A DNA stretch of 64,000 nucleotides from Pantoea sp. WMus005 (lineage in GTDB: Bacteria > Pseudomonadota > Gammaproteobacteria > Enterobacterales > Enterobacteriaceae): contig NZ_JACBXU010000002.1 in NCBI RefSeq assembly GCF_013415305.1, forward strand, positions 248,001 through 312,000, written 5' to 3'. Below the pieces are notes generated by a model. The model had not been told where the DNA came from. It ran no database searches and saw only the letters and a program-made list of their open reading frames with translations. The translations under genes were made by a program, and so were the position numbers. Numbering within the stretch: the stretch's first letter is position 1; each line of letters starts with the position of its first letter. Shown here in pieces: positions 36,801-46,320 of the stretch.

Positions 36801-39800
36801 GCTGTCACCTGCTTTCGCATATATTCTGGTGTAAATTGAACTCAGCTTGTCCACCGCGCCGTCCGTTCCTTCGTCGGTCAGGACATTACCGCTTGCCACT
36901 ACATCCGAGATGATCTCGTAATCTGTGGTGCTGATAGCCTGCACCGTCATATCCATTGTCACCGTATTTGTTGGACCGGTGGTTGAAATGGCGACGCGAT
37001 AAGTGCCTTTGCCCAGATCTGACATGAGCGTTGACATATCGACGTTCTGGATAACTTCTCCATTGTGCGAACCGGCAGCCACCACGGCATTCTGGGTTTT
37101 CACCGTTGCCCATGTGCCATCACTGTTTTGCTGTTGTACCGCATAGGTGATGTTTAATGGTGTGGCGAACGTATTGCCAAATATTGACCATTCGGTGCTT
37201 AGCGACAGCGAACCGGTGACCATATCGTCAACACCCGTCAGCGAGAAGGTCGAAGTAACGTTCCCGTCTGCAACCAGTTTAACGCCACTATTTGTGGCGC
37301 TGGATGATTCATAGGTCACGGTTACGCGGGCATCGGCTTCATTACTGGAAGCAATGTCGGTTAAGGCCGCTGCTGCAGGATTAGTCGCATCCCAGCTCAG
37401 CTTCAGGGCATCATTGGTGGTACCAATTTGCACATAAATCCGGGCTGATGAGCTTTGACTGGTGCCGGAATCGGTAAGGGTATAGGTAAAGGTATCAACC
37501 TTACCGATGCTGTCCATAGATGAAACCGGTGTGTAGGAATAGCTGCCATCAGAATTAATGACCAGCGTGCCATATTGACCTGCCAGGGTTGCCGTTTTCG
37601 TCGTGGCATCCAGTGTGGCAGAGGTAACTTTGCCATCACTGTCAGTCACGCTTACCGCACTCACCGAGGTGAGGGCACTGTGCGGAATACCATCTGAGCC
37701 GTAGACACTGTCAACATCTGATATGACGTTACCGGTTGCCGTTGTGTAGTCCGTTGGTGTGCCCTGTTCCGCGATGGTATAAAGGGTTTTAGAGGCTTTC
37801 AGGTCAAAACTCGCGCCGAGGTTAACGCCAGCGGTGGTGTAAACCAGCTGGTATTGTCCCGCAGTCAAACCGGTCAGCGTGATAGTTGAGGTTGTGGCAC
37901 CCAGACCAAATATGCCAAACAGGTTACTGGTGTCATCCTGAGAAACCGTCACCCATGCGCCAGTCGACGAATCATACTTCTGCAACACCAGCGTTGCGTT
38001 GCTGGCCACATTGACAAATGCGGAAGAGGTGGCGGTGACATTCAGATCCATAATCGAGCCATCCGGCACGATAATAATCTCACTGGGAATTCTGCTGCCC
38101 AAAGAAAAAAAGCCACCATCGCTCAATACCGTGCCCAGGTCTTCCGCCACATCAACCGGATAGGCGAAGCCGATTGCGGCACCAGAGCTGACATTATCGG
38201 ATGCGTTCAGGCTGAGAGCCTGAACGGTCAGGTCCATTACCGCAGAAGGATCGCTGCTGTTACCCGCGGCATCCGTTACTGTAAAGGTCAGCTCATGGCT
38301 ACCATCATACAAGCCGTCATCAGCCGCAAAACTCCAGCTACCATCCTTCGCTACTGTGGTTTTGCCCACAATCACGTCTTTGTCGTACAGCGTTACGGTA
38401 GCAGCAGGTTCAAGATCACTGCCGCTAAAAGTGAGCTTGCTGTCCTTCTGCGTATCTGTCGCCTTGACAACAGTACCGACTTCATCGGTGATCACCACTG
38501 AAGTGGTATTTACTCCTTCAGGCGCAACGGAGTCTACGACATACTTAACCGCTTCAGATTGCCCGCTGCGATTGCCTGCTGCATCTACAGCTTCAAATGT
38601 GAAGCTGTGCTCGCCCTCTCCCAGTGCTTCAGACGGTGTAAAGGACCCACTCCCGTCACTTTTCACCAGGGTTTCATCCAGTATGGTGCCATTATCGCGA
38701 ATGATAAGAGTGGTGCCAGCTTCCAGCCCTGATGCGGTGAAAGTTGGTGTAGTCTCGTGAGTCAGGCTGCCCGCGACTAAAACGGCACCTGTGTCATCAG
38801 TTACGACAATACTGGCTGTATCGGGCATATCAGGTGCAATAGTGTCGACGACAACTTTAATGGTGTCGCTGCTGCTAATGCCTGCAGGATCCGTTACGGT
38901 CACGATTAATGCATGATCACCTTCTGCAAGTGCTGTCTCTGGGGTAAAGCTCCAGCTGCCATCGTCAGCAACCACGACACTCCCCAGCATGGTTTCACCA
39001 TCGGTGATGGAGACCGTAGCACCTGGCGTCTGGTCTGTGCCGCTGAAAGTCGGTGTGCTGTCGTTAATGGCATCACCAGCCGAAATCACATTGCCTGCAT
39101 CGTCGGTAATCACAACACCGGTGTTAATACCTTTGGTGGCAGAGATTGAGAGATCCAGTGCCTCAGACATGCCGCTGCTGTTGCCGATTGCATCGGTTAC
39201 TTCAAACGTAAAGTGATGATCGCCATCGTCGAGTGCGGTTGATGGCGTAAATGACCAACTGCCATCCTCATTCACCGTTGTTTCGCCCAGTACAGTTTCA
39301 CCGTCGCGAACAATAACGGTGGCTCCAGCTTCAAGATCTTTGCCATTGAAGGTCGGCATATTTTCAGAGGTAACATCCGCAGCGGTCATCGCATTGCCAT
39401 CGTCATCGGCCAGCGTCACCGTAGTGATATCAACCCCATCTGGCGGGGTGGTATCAATCGTGACGTTGAAGATGCCGTCAACACTCACACCTTCTGAATC
39501 GGTAACGGTGACCTTGATAGCGTGCGCACCTTCAGCCAGTGGGTTTTCCGGCGTGAAGGTCCAGCTTCCATCTTCACCCACTGTCACCGTGATCAGCGTC
39601 GTTTCGCCATCAGCGATGGCGATATTGGTTCCCGGTTCGAAGTTTTTACCGTTGAAGGTTGGGGTGCTGTCACTAACAGTGTCGCCATCCAGAATAGCGA
39701 TACCCTTATCATCAACAAGTTCGATCGACGGCGCGGTTTCTACCACGACATGAATGGTGTCATTAACCTGGTTACCGCTGGCGTCGGTGCCGTCGATGAC

Positions 39801-42800
39801 CAGGGCGTGCTCGCCGTCGGCCAGCGGGTTTTCCGGCGTGAAGGTCCAGCTGCCGTCCTTGCCCACGGTGGCGGTGCCCAGTTCGGTGTCGCCGTCGGTG
39901 ATCACCACGGTGGAGCCGGGCTGCATGCCGCCGCCGCCGATAGTCGGGGTGCTGTCGCTGGTGGTTGCGCCGTCGGCGACCGGATTGCCGGCGTCGTCGG
40001 TCAGTGCAGGCGTCGTGGCACTGGTGTCGACGGTGATATTCACGCTGTCATTCACCTGATTGCCATTGGCGTCGGTGCCGTTAACCACGAGGGCGTGGTC
40101 GCCGTCGGCCAGCGGGGCGTCCGGCGTGAAGCTCCAGCTGCCGTCCTTGCCCACGGTGGCGGTGCCGAGATCGGTCTTGCCGTCTGAGACGGAGACGGTG
40201 GAGCCGGGCTGCATGCCGCCGCCGCTGAGGGTCGGTGTGGTGTCGCTGGTGCGGCTGCCGTCGGCGACCGGCTTGCCGGCGTCGTCGGTGAGGCCCGGCA
40301 CGGTGGCGCTGGTGTCGACAGTGACGTTCACGGTGTCATTCACCTGATTGCCATTGGCGTCGGTGCCGTTAACCACGAGGGCGTGGTCGCCGTCGGCCAG
40401 CGGGGCGTCCGGCGTGAAGGTCCAGCTGCCGTCCTCGTCCACGGTGGCGGTGCCGAGCTCGGTGTCGCCGTCGTTGATCACCACGGTGGAGCCGGGCTGC
40501 ATGCCGTCACCGCCGATAGTCGGGGTGGTGTCGCTGGTGGTCGCGCCGTCGGCGACCGCCTTGCCGGCGTCGTCGGTGAGACCCGGCACGGTGGCGCTGG
40601 TGTCGACGGTGACGTTTATGGCGCTGCTGCTGGCATTGCCGTTTTCGTCGGTGCCGCTGATGACCAGGGCGTGCTTGCCGTCGGCCAGCGGGGCGTCCGG
40701 CGTGAAGGTCCAGCTGCCGTCCTTGTCGACGGTGGCGGTGCCAAGTTCGGTCTTGCCGTCAGAGACGGTAACGGTGGAGCCGGGCTGCATACCGCCGCCA
40801 TTGAACGTCGGAGTGCTGTCGCTGGTGGTTGCGCCGTCGGCAACCGCCTTACCGGCGTCGTCAGTGAGGCCAGGCACGGTGCCGCTGGTGTCGACGGTGA
40901 CGTTTATGTTGCTGCTGGCGGCGTTGCCATCTGCACTCGTGCCGTTAACGACCAGGGTGTGATCGCCGTCGGCCAGCGGGGCGTCTGGCGTGAAGGTCCA
41001 GTTGCCGTCGTTATCGACGGTGGTGGTGCCGAGCTGCGTGTCGCCGTCTGAGACGATGACGGTGGAGCCGGGCTGCATGCCGCCGCCGCCGATAGTCGGG
41101 GTGGTGTCGCTGGTGCTGCTGCCGTCGGCGACCGGCTTACCGGCGTTGTCGGTGAGGCCCGGCGCGGTGGCACTGGTATCGACGTCAACGTTCACCGTGT
41201 TGCTGCTGGCGTTGCCGTTCGCGTCGGTGCCGTCAACCACCAGCGCGTGGTCGCCGTCGGCCAGCGGTGTTTGCGGCGTGAAGGTCCAGCCGCCGTCCTC
41301 GCCCACGGTGGCGGTGCCGAGTTCAATGTCGCCGTCGGTGATCACCACGCTGGAGCCGGGCTGCAAGCCGCCGCCGCCAATAGTCGGGGTGGTGTCGCTG
41401 GTGGTCGTGCCGTCGGCCACCGGCTTGCCGGCGTCGTCGGTCACTGCAGGAGTCGTGGCGCTGGTGTCGACAGTGACGTTCACGCTGTCATTTACCGCGT
41501 TGCCGTGCACGTCAGTGCCATCGATTACGATTGCGTGGTCGCCGTCGGCCAGCGGGGCGTCGGGCGTATAGGTCCAGCTACCGTCCTCGTCCACGGTGGC
41601 GGTGCCGAGCTCGGTCTTGCCGTCGGAGACGGTAACGGTGGAGCCGGGCTGCATGCCGTCACCACCGATAGTCGGGGTGGTATCGCTGGTGGTCACGCCG
41701 TCGGCGATCGGCTTGCCGGTGTCATCGGTCAGCCCCGGGACGGTAGCGCTGGTGTCGACGGTAACGTTCACGGTGTCGTTCATCGCGTTGCCGTGCACGT
41801 CGGTGCCGTCAACCACCAGCGCGTGCTCGCCGTCATCCAGCGGGGCGTCGGGGGTAAAGGCCCAGCTGCCGTCCTCGCCCGCCGTGGTTTCACCAATTAT
41901 GGTCTCGCCATCTTTAATGATTACGGTGGAGCCGGGCTGCATGCCGCCGCCATTGATCGTCGGGGTGGTGTCGCTGGTTGCGGTGCCGTCGGCGACCGGC
42001 TTACCGGCGTCGTCGGTCAGGCCGGGCGTAGTGGCGCTGGTGTCGACGGTGACGTCGACGGTGCTGCTGCTGGCGTTACCGTGCGCGTCGGTGCCGTCAA
42101 CCACCAGCGCGTGCTCGCCGTCATCCAGCGGGGCATCGGGGGTAAAGGCCCAGCTGCCGTCCTCGCCCACGGTGGCGGTGCCGAGTTCGGTGTCGCCGTC
42201 GGTGATTACCACGGTGGAGCCGGGCTGCATGCCGCCGCCATTGATCGTCGGGGTAGTGTCGCTGGTCGCGGTGCCGTCGGCGACCGGCTTACCGGCGTCG
42301 TCGGTCAGGCCGGGCGTAGTGGCGCTGGTGTCAACGGTGACGTCGACGGTGCTGCTGCTGGCGTTGCCGTGCGCGTCGGTGCCGTCGATCACGAGGGCGT
42401 GCTCGCCGTCGGTCAGCGGGGCGTCGGGGGTAAAGGCCCAGCTGCCGTCCTCGCCGACGGTGGCGGTGCCGAGTTCAGTGTCGCCGTCGGTGATCACCAC
42501 GGTGGAGCCGGGCTGCATGCCGCCGCCATTGATCGTCGGGGTGGTGTCGCTGGTCGCGGTGCCGTCGTCGACCGGGATACCGGCGTCGTCGGTCAGGCCG
42601 GGCGTCGTGGCGCTGGTGTCGACGGTGACGTCGACGGTGCTGCTGCTGGCGTTACCGTGCGCGTCGGTGCCGTCAACCACCAGCGCGTGCTCGCCGTCAG
42701 CCAGCGGCGCGTCGGGGGTGAAGGTCCAGCTGCCGTCCTCGCCCACGGTGGCGGTGCCGAGCTCGGTGTCGCCGTCGGTGATCACCACGGTGGAGCCGGG

Positions 42801-43676
42801 CTGCATGCCGCCGCCGCCGATAGTCGGGGTGGTGTCGCTGGTCGCGGTGCCGTCGGCGACCGGGTTACCGGCATCGTCGGTCAGGCCGGGCGTAGTGGCG
42901 CTGGTGTCAACGGTGACGTCGACGGTGCTGCTGCTGGCGTTGCCGTTTGCGTCGGTGCCGTCGATCACGAGCGCGTGCTCGCCGTCATCCAGCGGCGCGT
43001 CGGGGGTAAAGGTCCAGCTGCCGTCCGCACCCGCCGTGGTTTCACCAATTATGGTCTGACCATCTTTAATGATTACGGTGGAGCCGGGCTGCATGCCGCC
43101 GCCGCTGAGGGTCGGGGTGCTGTCGCTGGTGCTGCTGCCATTGGCAACCGCATTACCGGCATCGTCGATAAGCGTTGGTGTCGTGCCAGGCACCTCGCTG
43201 GCACCAGAGCTGTTATCCCTTGAGGAGGAACCACCGCCGCCAGAGTTTGATGCTGCAGCCACACCAATGATTGCCGCCAGACCCCCTAAAACACCACCCG
43301 CCACATACACATCGTCGGCAAACAGGGGATCCGAAGTCGCCGTGACCAGTTCATATACGCTATTAGCTGCATCATAGTTATACGCATAGGCCACACCATC
43401 CGGGCCAGAGGCGGTCATGACGGGCAGATCTTCTGCGCTAACGTTTTGCAGGACGATGTCATACTGCTCACCCGTTACATCATCTATGAGCTTAAATTTC
43501 ATCTGGCCGTTAGCTTTTGACGCAACGATCTTCTGCGGAGGCTGCCCATCAACGCTGTGAACTTCATAGGACGCAGCCTGAGGTATGGACTCCAGTGCCA
43601 GCGACTGTCCGGGTTGTAAAGCATGCTTAGCAATCACATTGCCATTACTGTCTTTAATAATTAATTGAATTTTCAT
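33807..43676 (-). CDS. BapA-like giant biofilm adhesin
   Basis: 3289 aa; a very large, acidic secreted protein. Residues 1-135 are the N-terminal prefix domain of BapA-type adhesins (begins MKIQLIIKDSNGNVIAKHAL), which would lodge in the secretion channel. A Gly/Ser linker follows (140-164). Twelve near-identical 96-residue Ig-like repeats (about 165-1320) and five divergent Ig-like modules (about 1320-1810, each with DGSWSFTP-like strands) come next. After them are VCBS-like beta domains (GTLVINSDGSYSYTP). Four copies of a C-terminal module with a GGxGxDTLxW core lie at about 2380, 2540, 2930 and 3160, and the end serves as the type I secretion signal. There is no Sec signal peptide. Its operon partners export it to the cell surface, where it should mediate cell-cell adhesion and biofilm. 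Salmonella BapA is the closest named analogue. Confidence 0.93.
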   Translation of the reverse strand: MKIQLIIKDSNGNVIAKHALQPGQSLALESIPQAASYEVHSVDGQPPQKIVASKANGQMKFKLIDDVTGEQYDIVLQNVSAEDLPVMTASGPDGVAYAYNYDAANSVYELVTATSDPLFADDVYVAGGVLGGLAAIIGVAAASNSGGGGSSSRDNSSGASEVPGTTPTLIDDAGNAVANGSSTSDSTPTLSGGGMQPGSTVIIKDGQTIIGETTAGADGSWTFTPDAPLDDGEHALVIDGTDANGNASSSTVDVTVDTSATTPGLTDDAGNPVADGTATSDTTPTIGGGGMQPGSTVVITDGDTELGTATVGEDGSWTFTPDAPLADGEHALVVDGTDAHGNASSSTVDVTVDTSATTPGLTDDAGIPVDDGTATSDTTPTINGGGMQPGSTVVITDGDTELGTATVGEDGSWAFTPDAPLTDGEHALVIDGTDAHGNASSSTVDVTVDTSATTPGLTDDAGKPVADGTATSDTTPTINGGGMQPGSTVVITDGDTELGTATVGEDGSWAFTPDAPLDDGEHALVVDGTDAHGNASSSTVDVTVDTSATTPGLTDDAGKPVADGTATSDTTPTINGGGMQPGSTVIIKDGETIIGETTAGEDGSWAFTPDAPLDDGEHALVVDGTDVHGNAMNDTVNVTVDTSATVPGLTDDTGKPIADGVTTSDTTPTIGGDGMQPGSTVTVSDGKTELGTATVDEDGSWTYTPDAPLADGDHAIVIDGTDVHGNAVNDSVNVTVDTSATTPAVTDDAGKPVADGTTTSDTTPTIGGGGLQPGSSVVITDGDIELGTATVGEDGGWTFTPQTPLADGDHALVVDGTDANGNASSNTVNVDVDTSATAPGLTDNAGKPVADGSSTSDTTPTIGGGGMQPGSTVIVSDGDTQLGTTTVDNDGNWTFTPDAPLADGDHTLVVNGTSADGNAASSNINVTVDTSGTVPGLTDDAGKAVADGATTSDSTPTFNGGGMQPGSTVTVSDGKTELGTATVDKDGSWTFTPDAPLADGKHALVISGTDENGNASSSAINVTVDTSATVPGLTDDAGKAVADGATTSDTTPTIGGDGMQPGSTVVINDGDTELGTATVDEDGSWTFTPDAPLADGDHALVVNGTDANGNQVNDTVNVTVDTSATVPGLTDDAGKPVADGSRTSDTTPTLSGGGMQPGSTVSVSDGKTDLGTATVGKDGSWSFTPDAPLADGDHALVVNGTDANGNQVNDSVNITVDTSATTPALTDDAGNPVADGATTSDSTPTIGGGGMQPGSTVVITDGDTELGTATVGKDGSWTFTPENPLADGEHALVIDGTDASGNQVNDTIHVVVETAPSIELVDDKGIAILDGDTVSDSTPTFNGKNFEPGTNIAIADGETTLITVTVGEDGSWTFTPENPLAEGAHAIKVTVTDSEGVSVDGIFNVTIDTTPPDGVDITTVTLADDDGNAMTAADVTSENMPTFNGKDLEAGATVIVRDGETVLGETTVNEDGSWSFTPSTALDDGDHHFTFEVTDAIGNSSGMSEALDLSISATKGINTGVVITDDAGNVISAGDAINDSTPTFSGTDQTPGATVSITDGETMLGSVVVADDGSWSFTPETALAEGDHALIVTVTDPAGISSSDTIKVVVDTIAPDMPDTASIVVTDDTGAVLVAGSLTHETTPTFTASGLEAGTTLIIRDNGTILDETLVKSDGSGSFTPSEALGEGEHSFTFEAVDAAGNRSGQSEAVKYVVDSVAPEGVNTTSVVITDEVGTVVKATDTQKDSKLTFSGSDLEPAATVTLYDKDVIVGKTTVAKDGSWSFAADDGLYDGSHELTFTVTDAAGNSSDPSAVMDLTVQALSLNASDNVSSGAAIGFAYPVDVAEDLGTVLSDGGFFSLGSRIPSEIIIVPDGSIMDLNVTATSSAFVNVASNATLVLQKYDSSTGAWVTVSQDDTSNLFGIFGLGATTSTITLTGLTAGQYQLVYTTAGVNLGASFDLKASKTLYTIAEQGTPTDYTTATGNVISDVDSVYGSDGIPHSALTSVSAVSVTDSDGKVTSATLDATTKTATLAGQYGTLVINSDGSYSYTPVSSMDSIGKVDTFTYTLTDSGTSQSSSARIYVQIGTTNDALKLSWDATNPAAAALTDIASSNEADARVTVTYESSSATNSGVKLVADGNVTSTFSLTGVDDMVTGSLSLSTEWSIFGNTFATPLNITYAVQQQNSDGTWATVKTQNAVVAAGSHNGEVIQNVDMSTLMSDLGKGTYRVAISTTGPTNTVTMDMTVQAISTTDYEIISDVVASGNVLTDEGTDGAVDKLSSIYTRIYAKAGDSTDSLVIDDSYTWVTESGVSIAGQYGTLLIYNNGTYTYTPDTATLPTGSEDVFTYALKGANGEVVNATLTINLGIGVDGYSRGALVYHGTDAGDIFDIYDTQFASVEGGKGNDTLAWRGKGELVLSSIAAKVNDIESVRLTSTTGTDNVVIDAQSVLDVTNDNNTLYIKGIAGDKVTLEGTWVNSGTVIVDSISYTHYTSTTAAGTVAEIYVQQGLSLSSTTYTDSQNGTEYTVTAAQDVTGTTSDDIFNVSDTSFIHIDGGEGLDTLVWSGKGTLTLSDLQSKISNIEEIDLVNDSAVNTVVITAQNVADITDANNTLFVKGSITDQLTLTGSWTLAGKEVVNNVDYVHYVGTTDDGQTVNLYVDSDMKLSSTVTAPEHNAADVTGDVALLSDKVAQTTTMNTATSSFTSASFTVNSASDLQEINVSVTGPSINAINTVLVNWSLQVYNAQTLRWDTVTSGSQLITSSNALNVSLDGQSPGTYRVVVDSAQAGFTGWLWQNYYDTLSVKVTANIVSTTDYKVSTSSSASGSVFASDSTADSTQQVKSIAAGIVAGAASYTLIAAAGTTIAGTYGTLTIHNDGSYTYTLNSGSVINLTGSEDAFTYVLADGSTKNLVITLGVSVDGAEGGALIFAGTVGDDSFTVHDTQFTSVEGKSGQDTLVWNGGGELNLSEIADKVHNIEIIDLQNNTQATALLIGADDIEKITDADNVLYVRGGSNDSLSLQGVWIVNGVETLNNITYTLYTSTALDGAAIKLYVQQGLHFNEVTEHLTGSLMDASDDLSVVSVSQNGETTAITDSAVSFKGNYGTLVIDKAGHYNYVVDDANAHSGNTDTFTYALSDGSNASLSFNLGIDVNGSAGGEITFTGTRGGDVFEVYDTDFTSINGAEGNDTLAWHGTGTLNLSDISARVNNIETLDLMTDAGKDNLVVSAESLLKITDNNNTLYVRGENGDTVTLNGNWEQAEGLVANGVNYNHYTSSAADGSVVQLYIEDDVTIG
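39716..43184 (-). repeat. Twelve 288-bp tandem repeats encoding Ig-like modules
   Basis: The 96-codon unit (TDDAGKPVADGTATSDTTPT, then GGGMQPGSTV, GSWTFTPDAPLADGEHAL and VTVDTSATTPG) recurs 12 times with very high DNA identity and higher GC than the flanks. Modules toward the N-terminus (higher coordinates) are the most alike. The tract is prone to copy-number change by recombination and to collapse in short-read assemblies. Confidence 0.93.
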
Positions 43677-44499
43677 TTTTTACCCATAGATGCTGAAATC
43701 AACTGAGCGATTAATTAATCACCAGGAAATACTGTGTTATTTAAAAAAGTAGAGTCAGAACAATTAATTAACCTCCATGTAGTCGTTAATAATGGTCGCG
43801 TGCTGTGGCGCCATAAAAAGGCTAGAAAGCATTTTTTAGTTTTTAATAAATGGTGCGATTTGATAATGCATATTGATATTTCTGAAAACTTTCCCTACAG
43901 CCCAGCGATAAAGTGAGCGTTGTTTTTCAGATCAGGTTTCATCCTGTTTCATCACTGAGGCGCTTATCCTGAAAGTTTCTTCGGCGCGCCTGTTACTCTC
44001 AGAGAGATTTTTGCCAACTGAGTGCCATTAGCGGGTAATAATACTATTCTGTATGACGTAAAAACCTTTGTTTATTATCTGAAGAACAGCAGTAAAGTTC
44101 GTCAGTTAATTATTCGGCTAGTTGAATCTGCATTCTTACAAATAAAATAATAAAATGGAATGCATAGGGGCGGGTCAGAATAAAGCACTGATAAATAGCG
44201 ATTATAAGCAGTAATTTCTGTTTTCTGTTGATAATTAATGATTTTGTAGTGAAAAGTACCAGTTATCACCTGATCTATGATTTTTGTCGTTTTTTTACCT
44301 TAGCGAATTGTAAATATGGGTAAGTCGTCTTTTATTTGCCATTCACAAAGGTTTCAAAAATAATTAATAAAAAATCCAATTAAAAACAGTCGGTTGAGGT
44401 TTTTTTTGTGATTTATGGCGAGCATGTTGTTAAATGAAAGGTGTTTTCTAAGTTCTGTATTTAATGAATTTTAAACTTTATGGAAATCAGCGTTCTCAT
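43677..44499. other. Long AT-rich regulatory region upstream of the adhesin
   Basis: About 820 bp of low-GC, A-tract-rich DNA, continuing to about 44900, without a credible gene. A 60-codon frame at 43734-43916 has no ribosome site. Such a long upstream region fits control of an adhesin by nucleoid proteins and global regulators; no specific site could be named. Confidence 0.5.
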
Positions 44500-44664
44500 A
44501 TGGAAATAAATAGTGTGAAGGTAGTTTTATCAAAAAATGCAATGCCAAGGATGTCAGGGCGCGACAGCGCAATGAAATTAACATTTAAGAATCTATGTTA
44601 AGGTTATCTGAATTTTTAAAAAATCTGACTAAAAGGGAGTAAATATTTTCAGGTAGGAAGCACA

Positions 44665-44682
44665 TAAGCATAGTTATGCTTA
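44665..44682. promoter_or_regulatory. 18-bp perfect palindrome in the adhesin upstream region
   Basis: TAAGCATA-GT-TATGCTTA, a perfect inverted repeat with a 2-nt centre and no T-run, so operator-like rather than a terminator. Owner unknown. Confidence 0.4.
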
Positions 44683-44949
44683 CATCTTCTTTTTCGGTTT
44701 TATGGGATTATGACCCAGGATGATCATTCCCCTTATTCCCGGCTGAACAGTCTAACCTTCCTCAGCGGCCGTGCAGGTTATCAGATAGCACGGAATGCTG
44801 GCCTATCTTCCTGAAACCAGCAGTCGATGTTGACTCTAATGACTATTTCGGCAGAACGTGGACTCAAAAAGGAATAGGAAGATGGGCACTCTCTTCATTT
44901 TTGCAAAAAAAGCCCGACATGTGCCAGGCCAGCCTTCATCTTCATGCCA

Positions 44950-45158
44950 TCTTTAAGCGCTGTAGTCGTTTCTCGCGGCAAATCTTGCGCTCTTCCATTA
45001 CGGTAACCAGCGCCATCAGGCAGATACAGGCGATAGCGGCGGCCTCCGATGCGGCTGCGTTAATCCGCCTGGACCTGGAAATCAGATTCCAGGCCCAGCA
45101 ACGGATCAAAGCCGGAGCGGACGATAAGGTGATCGTCAATCAGCGCAATGGTGCTCAT
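44950..45158 (-). pseudogene. Remnant of uhpA-like response regulator gene
   Basis: On the minus strand ATG 45158 begins [17 protein letters not shown], then [15 protein letters not shown] and a stop at 45060. This matches the start of UhpA (sugar-phosphate transport response regulator), including the DDH acidic pocket. After the stop, another frame gives [12 protein letters not shown], which fits the UhpA VCIC(D) strand. The phospho-acceptor region, linker and HTH are gone and no uhpB, uhpC or uhpT is nearby. Confidence 0.65.
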
Positions 45159-45275
45159 GTTTATTCCTGACGGGTAAAATCGCGCTTACCTTAGCGATAA
45201 GCGTGAAGCTGTTCAGGTCGTGAGCAGTTTGAAGGGGCTGGATGTGGGCGGACGCGGGTACATCAACGTCGAGGC

Positions 45276-45302
45276 CTGCCGGGCACGCTTTACGCCCGGC
45301 AG
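45276..45302. terminator. Hairpin downstream of yecA
   Basis: 9-bp perfect stem CTGCCGGGC / GCCCGGCAG with a 9-nt loop, 22 bp after the minus-strand yecA stop. It may be a REP-like element or terminator. Confidence 0.55.
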
Positions 45303-45323
45303 TTCCTGAGACTGAGCATCAGA

Positions 45324-45992
45324 TTAATGCAGGCAGCACTGCTTATATTTTTTGCCGCTGCCGCACGGGCAGGGGTCGTTGCGGCCGGGCAGTTTATCTA
45401 CCGCGACAGGCTTCTGTGGCACGGGGATGGCTTCTGGCTGGGAGATCCAGTGATCGTGCAGCGCCAGTGCAGCAGGGCGGATCGCCTCAATGCTGGCTTC
45501 CATTTCGTCTGGCGTCATAGCGTCGATCTTTTCGAGGTTCTCTTCCACGCCATGCAGAGCGATAGCGTCCAGCGCAGGCTGTAGATCCGCAGGCAGAGCA
45601 GACCAGTCGGTCAGCGCAACACCGCGCATGTAGCCGAAACACCACTCTTCCACCACGGTAAATTCCAGACCTTCCATTTCGCGGATGCCAAACAGCGGTT
45701 CGAACTGCTCAGGAAATTCAGATAAGCGGTCAGCCACATCATTCATATGCTGAAAGCAGAGCGACATAAAGCGCGTCATTTCACGCTCGTTGCTCCATTT
45801 TGGAATCTGCTTCTCGCCACCCCACAGAGCCACAAGCCACTGGCTGGGCTCGACGGTGATGGGGCCGGAGAGAACGGCCGTCAGCAGACCATCCAGCTCG
45901 GAGACATCAATAATCGACGCTTCGCTGCCATATTTTTCCAGCATATCTTCCAGCCATTGCAGCTCTTTTTCGGACAGTGGGCCTTCTTTCAT
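45324..45992 (-). CDS. yecA: YecA/YgfB (UPF0149) family protein with SEC-C motif
   Basis: 222 aa from ATG 45992, behind GGGAGG; an upstream in-frame ATG (46088) would add an unrelated Cys-rich start. The N-terminal UPF0149 helical domain has [25 protein letters not shown] and [15 protein letters not shown]. The C-terminal SEC-C zinc motif reads [20 protein letters not shown] (CxCx8CC). YecA binds metal and can associate with SecA, SecB or the ribosome in Escherichia coli; its role is not settled. Cytoplasmic and monocistronic. Confidence 0.92.
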   Translation of the reverse strand: MKEGPLSEKELQWLEDMLEKYGSEASIIDVSELDGLLTAVLSGPITVEPSQWLVALWGGEKQIPKWSNEREMTRFMSLCFQHMNDVADRLSEFPEQFEPLFGIREMEGLEFTVVEEWCFGYMRGVALTDWSALPADLQPALDAIALHGVEENLEKIDAMTPDEMEASIEAIRPAALALHDHWISQPEAIPVPQKPVAVDKLPGRNDPCPCGSGKKYKQCCLH

Positions 45993-46320
45993 GCGGTTGC
46001 CTCCCGGGCATGTCAAAATTTCAGCGCGGCGTTGAGCCTCAAAACCGCAGCAGTGTACACCCTTGCGGGCCGCAACACAGCTCCCCATCTTCGGGCTTCC
46101 CGCAGGGGTTAAACCGCGTTTAACCCCGCTTTGACGCCGTTATGTATGCGATTGCCCACAGCACTTTATGGTACATTTTTGCGCTATAGCGGGGCTGCTG
46201 CGTGTTAAATGAAATTAACTTAATGATTAGTTTATGAAAAATGGATTTACTGGCAGCCGGGCTATTGCTGTATACCTTGCGCGGCTTGCCCATACCGGCC
46301 ATATAATCGGCAGATTAATA

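Noticed and set aside
41247..43223. Long plus-strand open frames (up to 658 codons) opposite the adhesin repeats
   Set aside because: They are antisense shadows of the 288-bp GC-rich tandem repeats; stops are absent because the repeat unit lacks them, and there is no ribosome site or recognisable domain.
43734..43916. 60-codon plus-strand frame upstream of the adhesin
   Set aside because: No ribosome site and no domain; composition is like the non-coding flanks.
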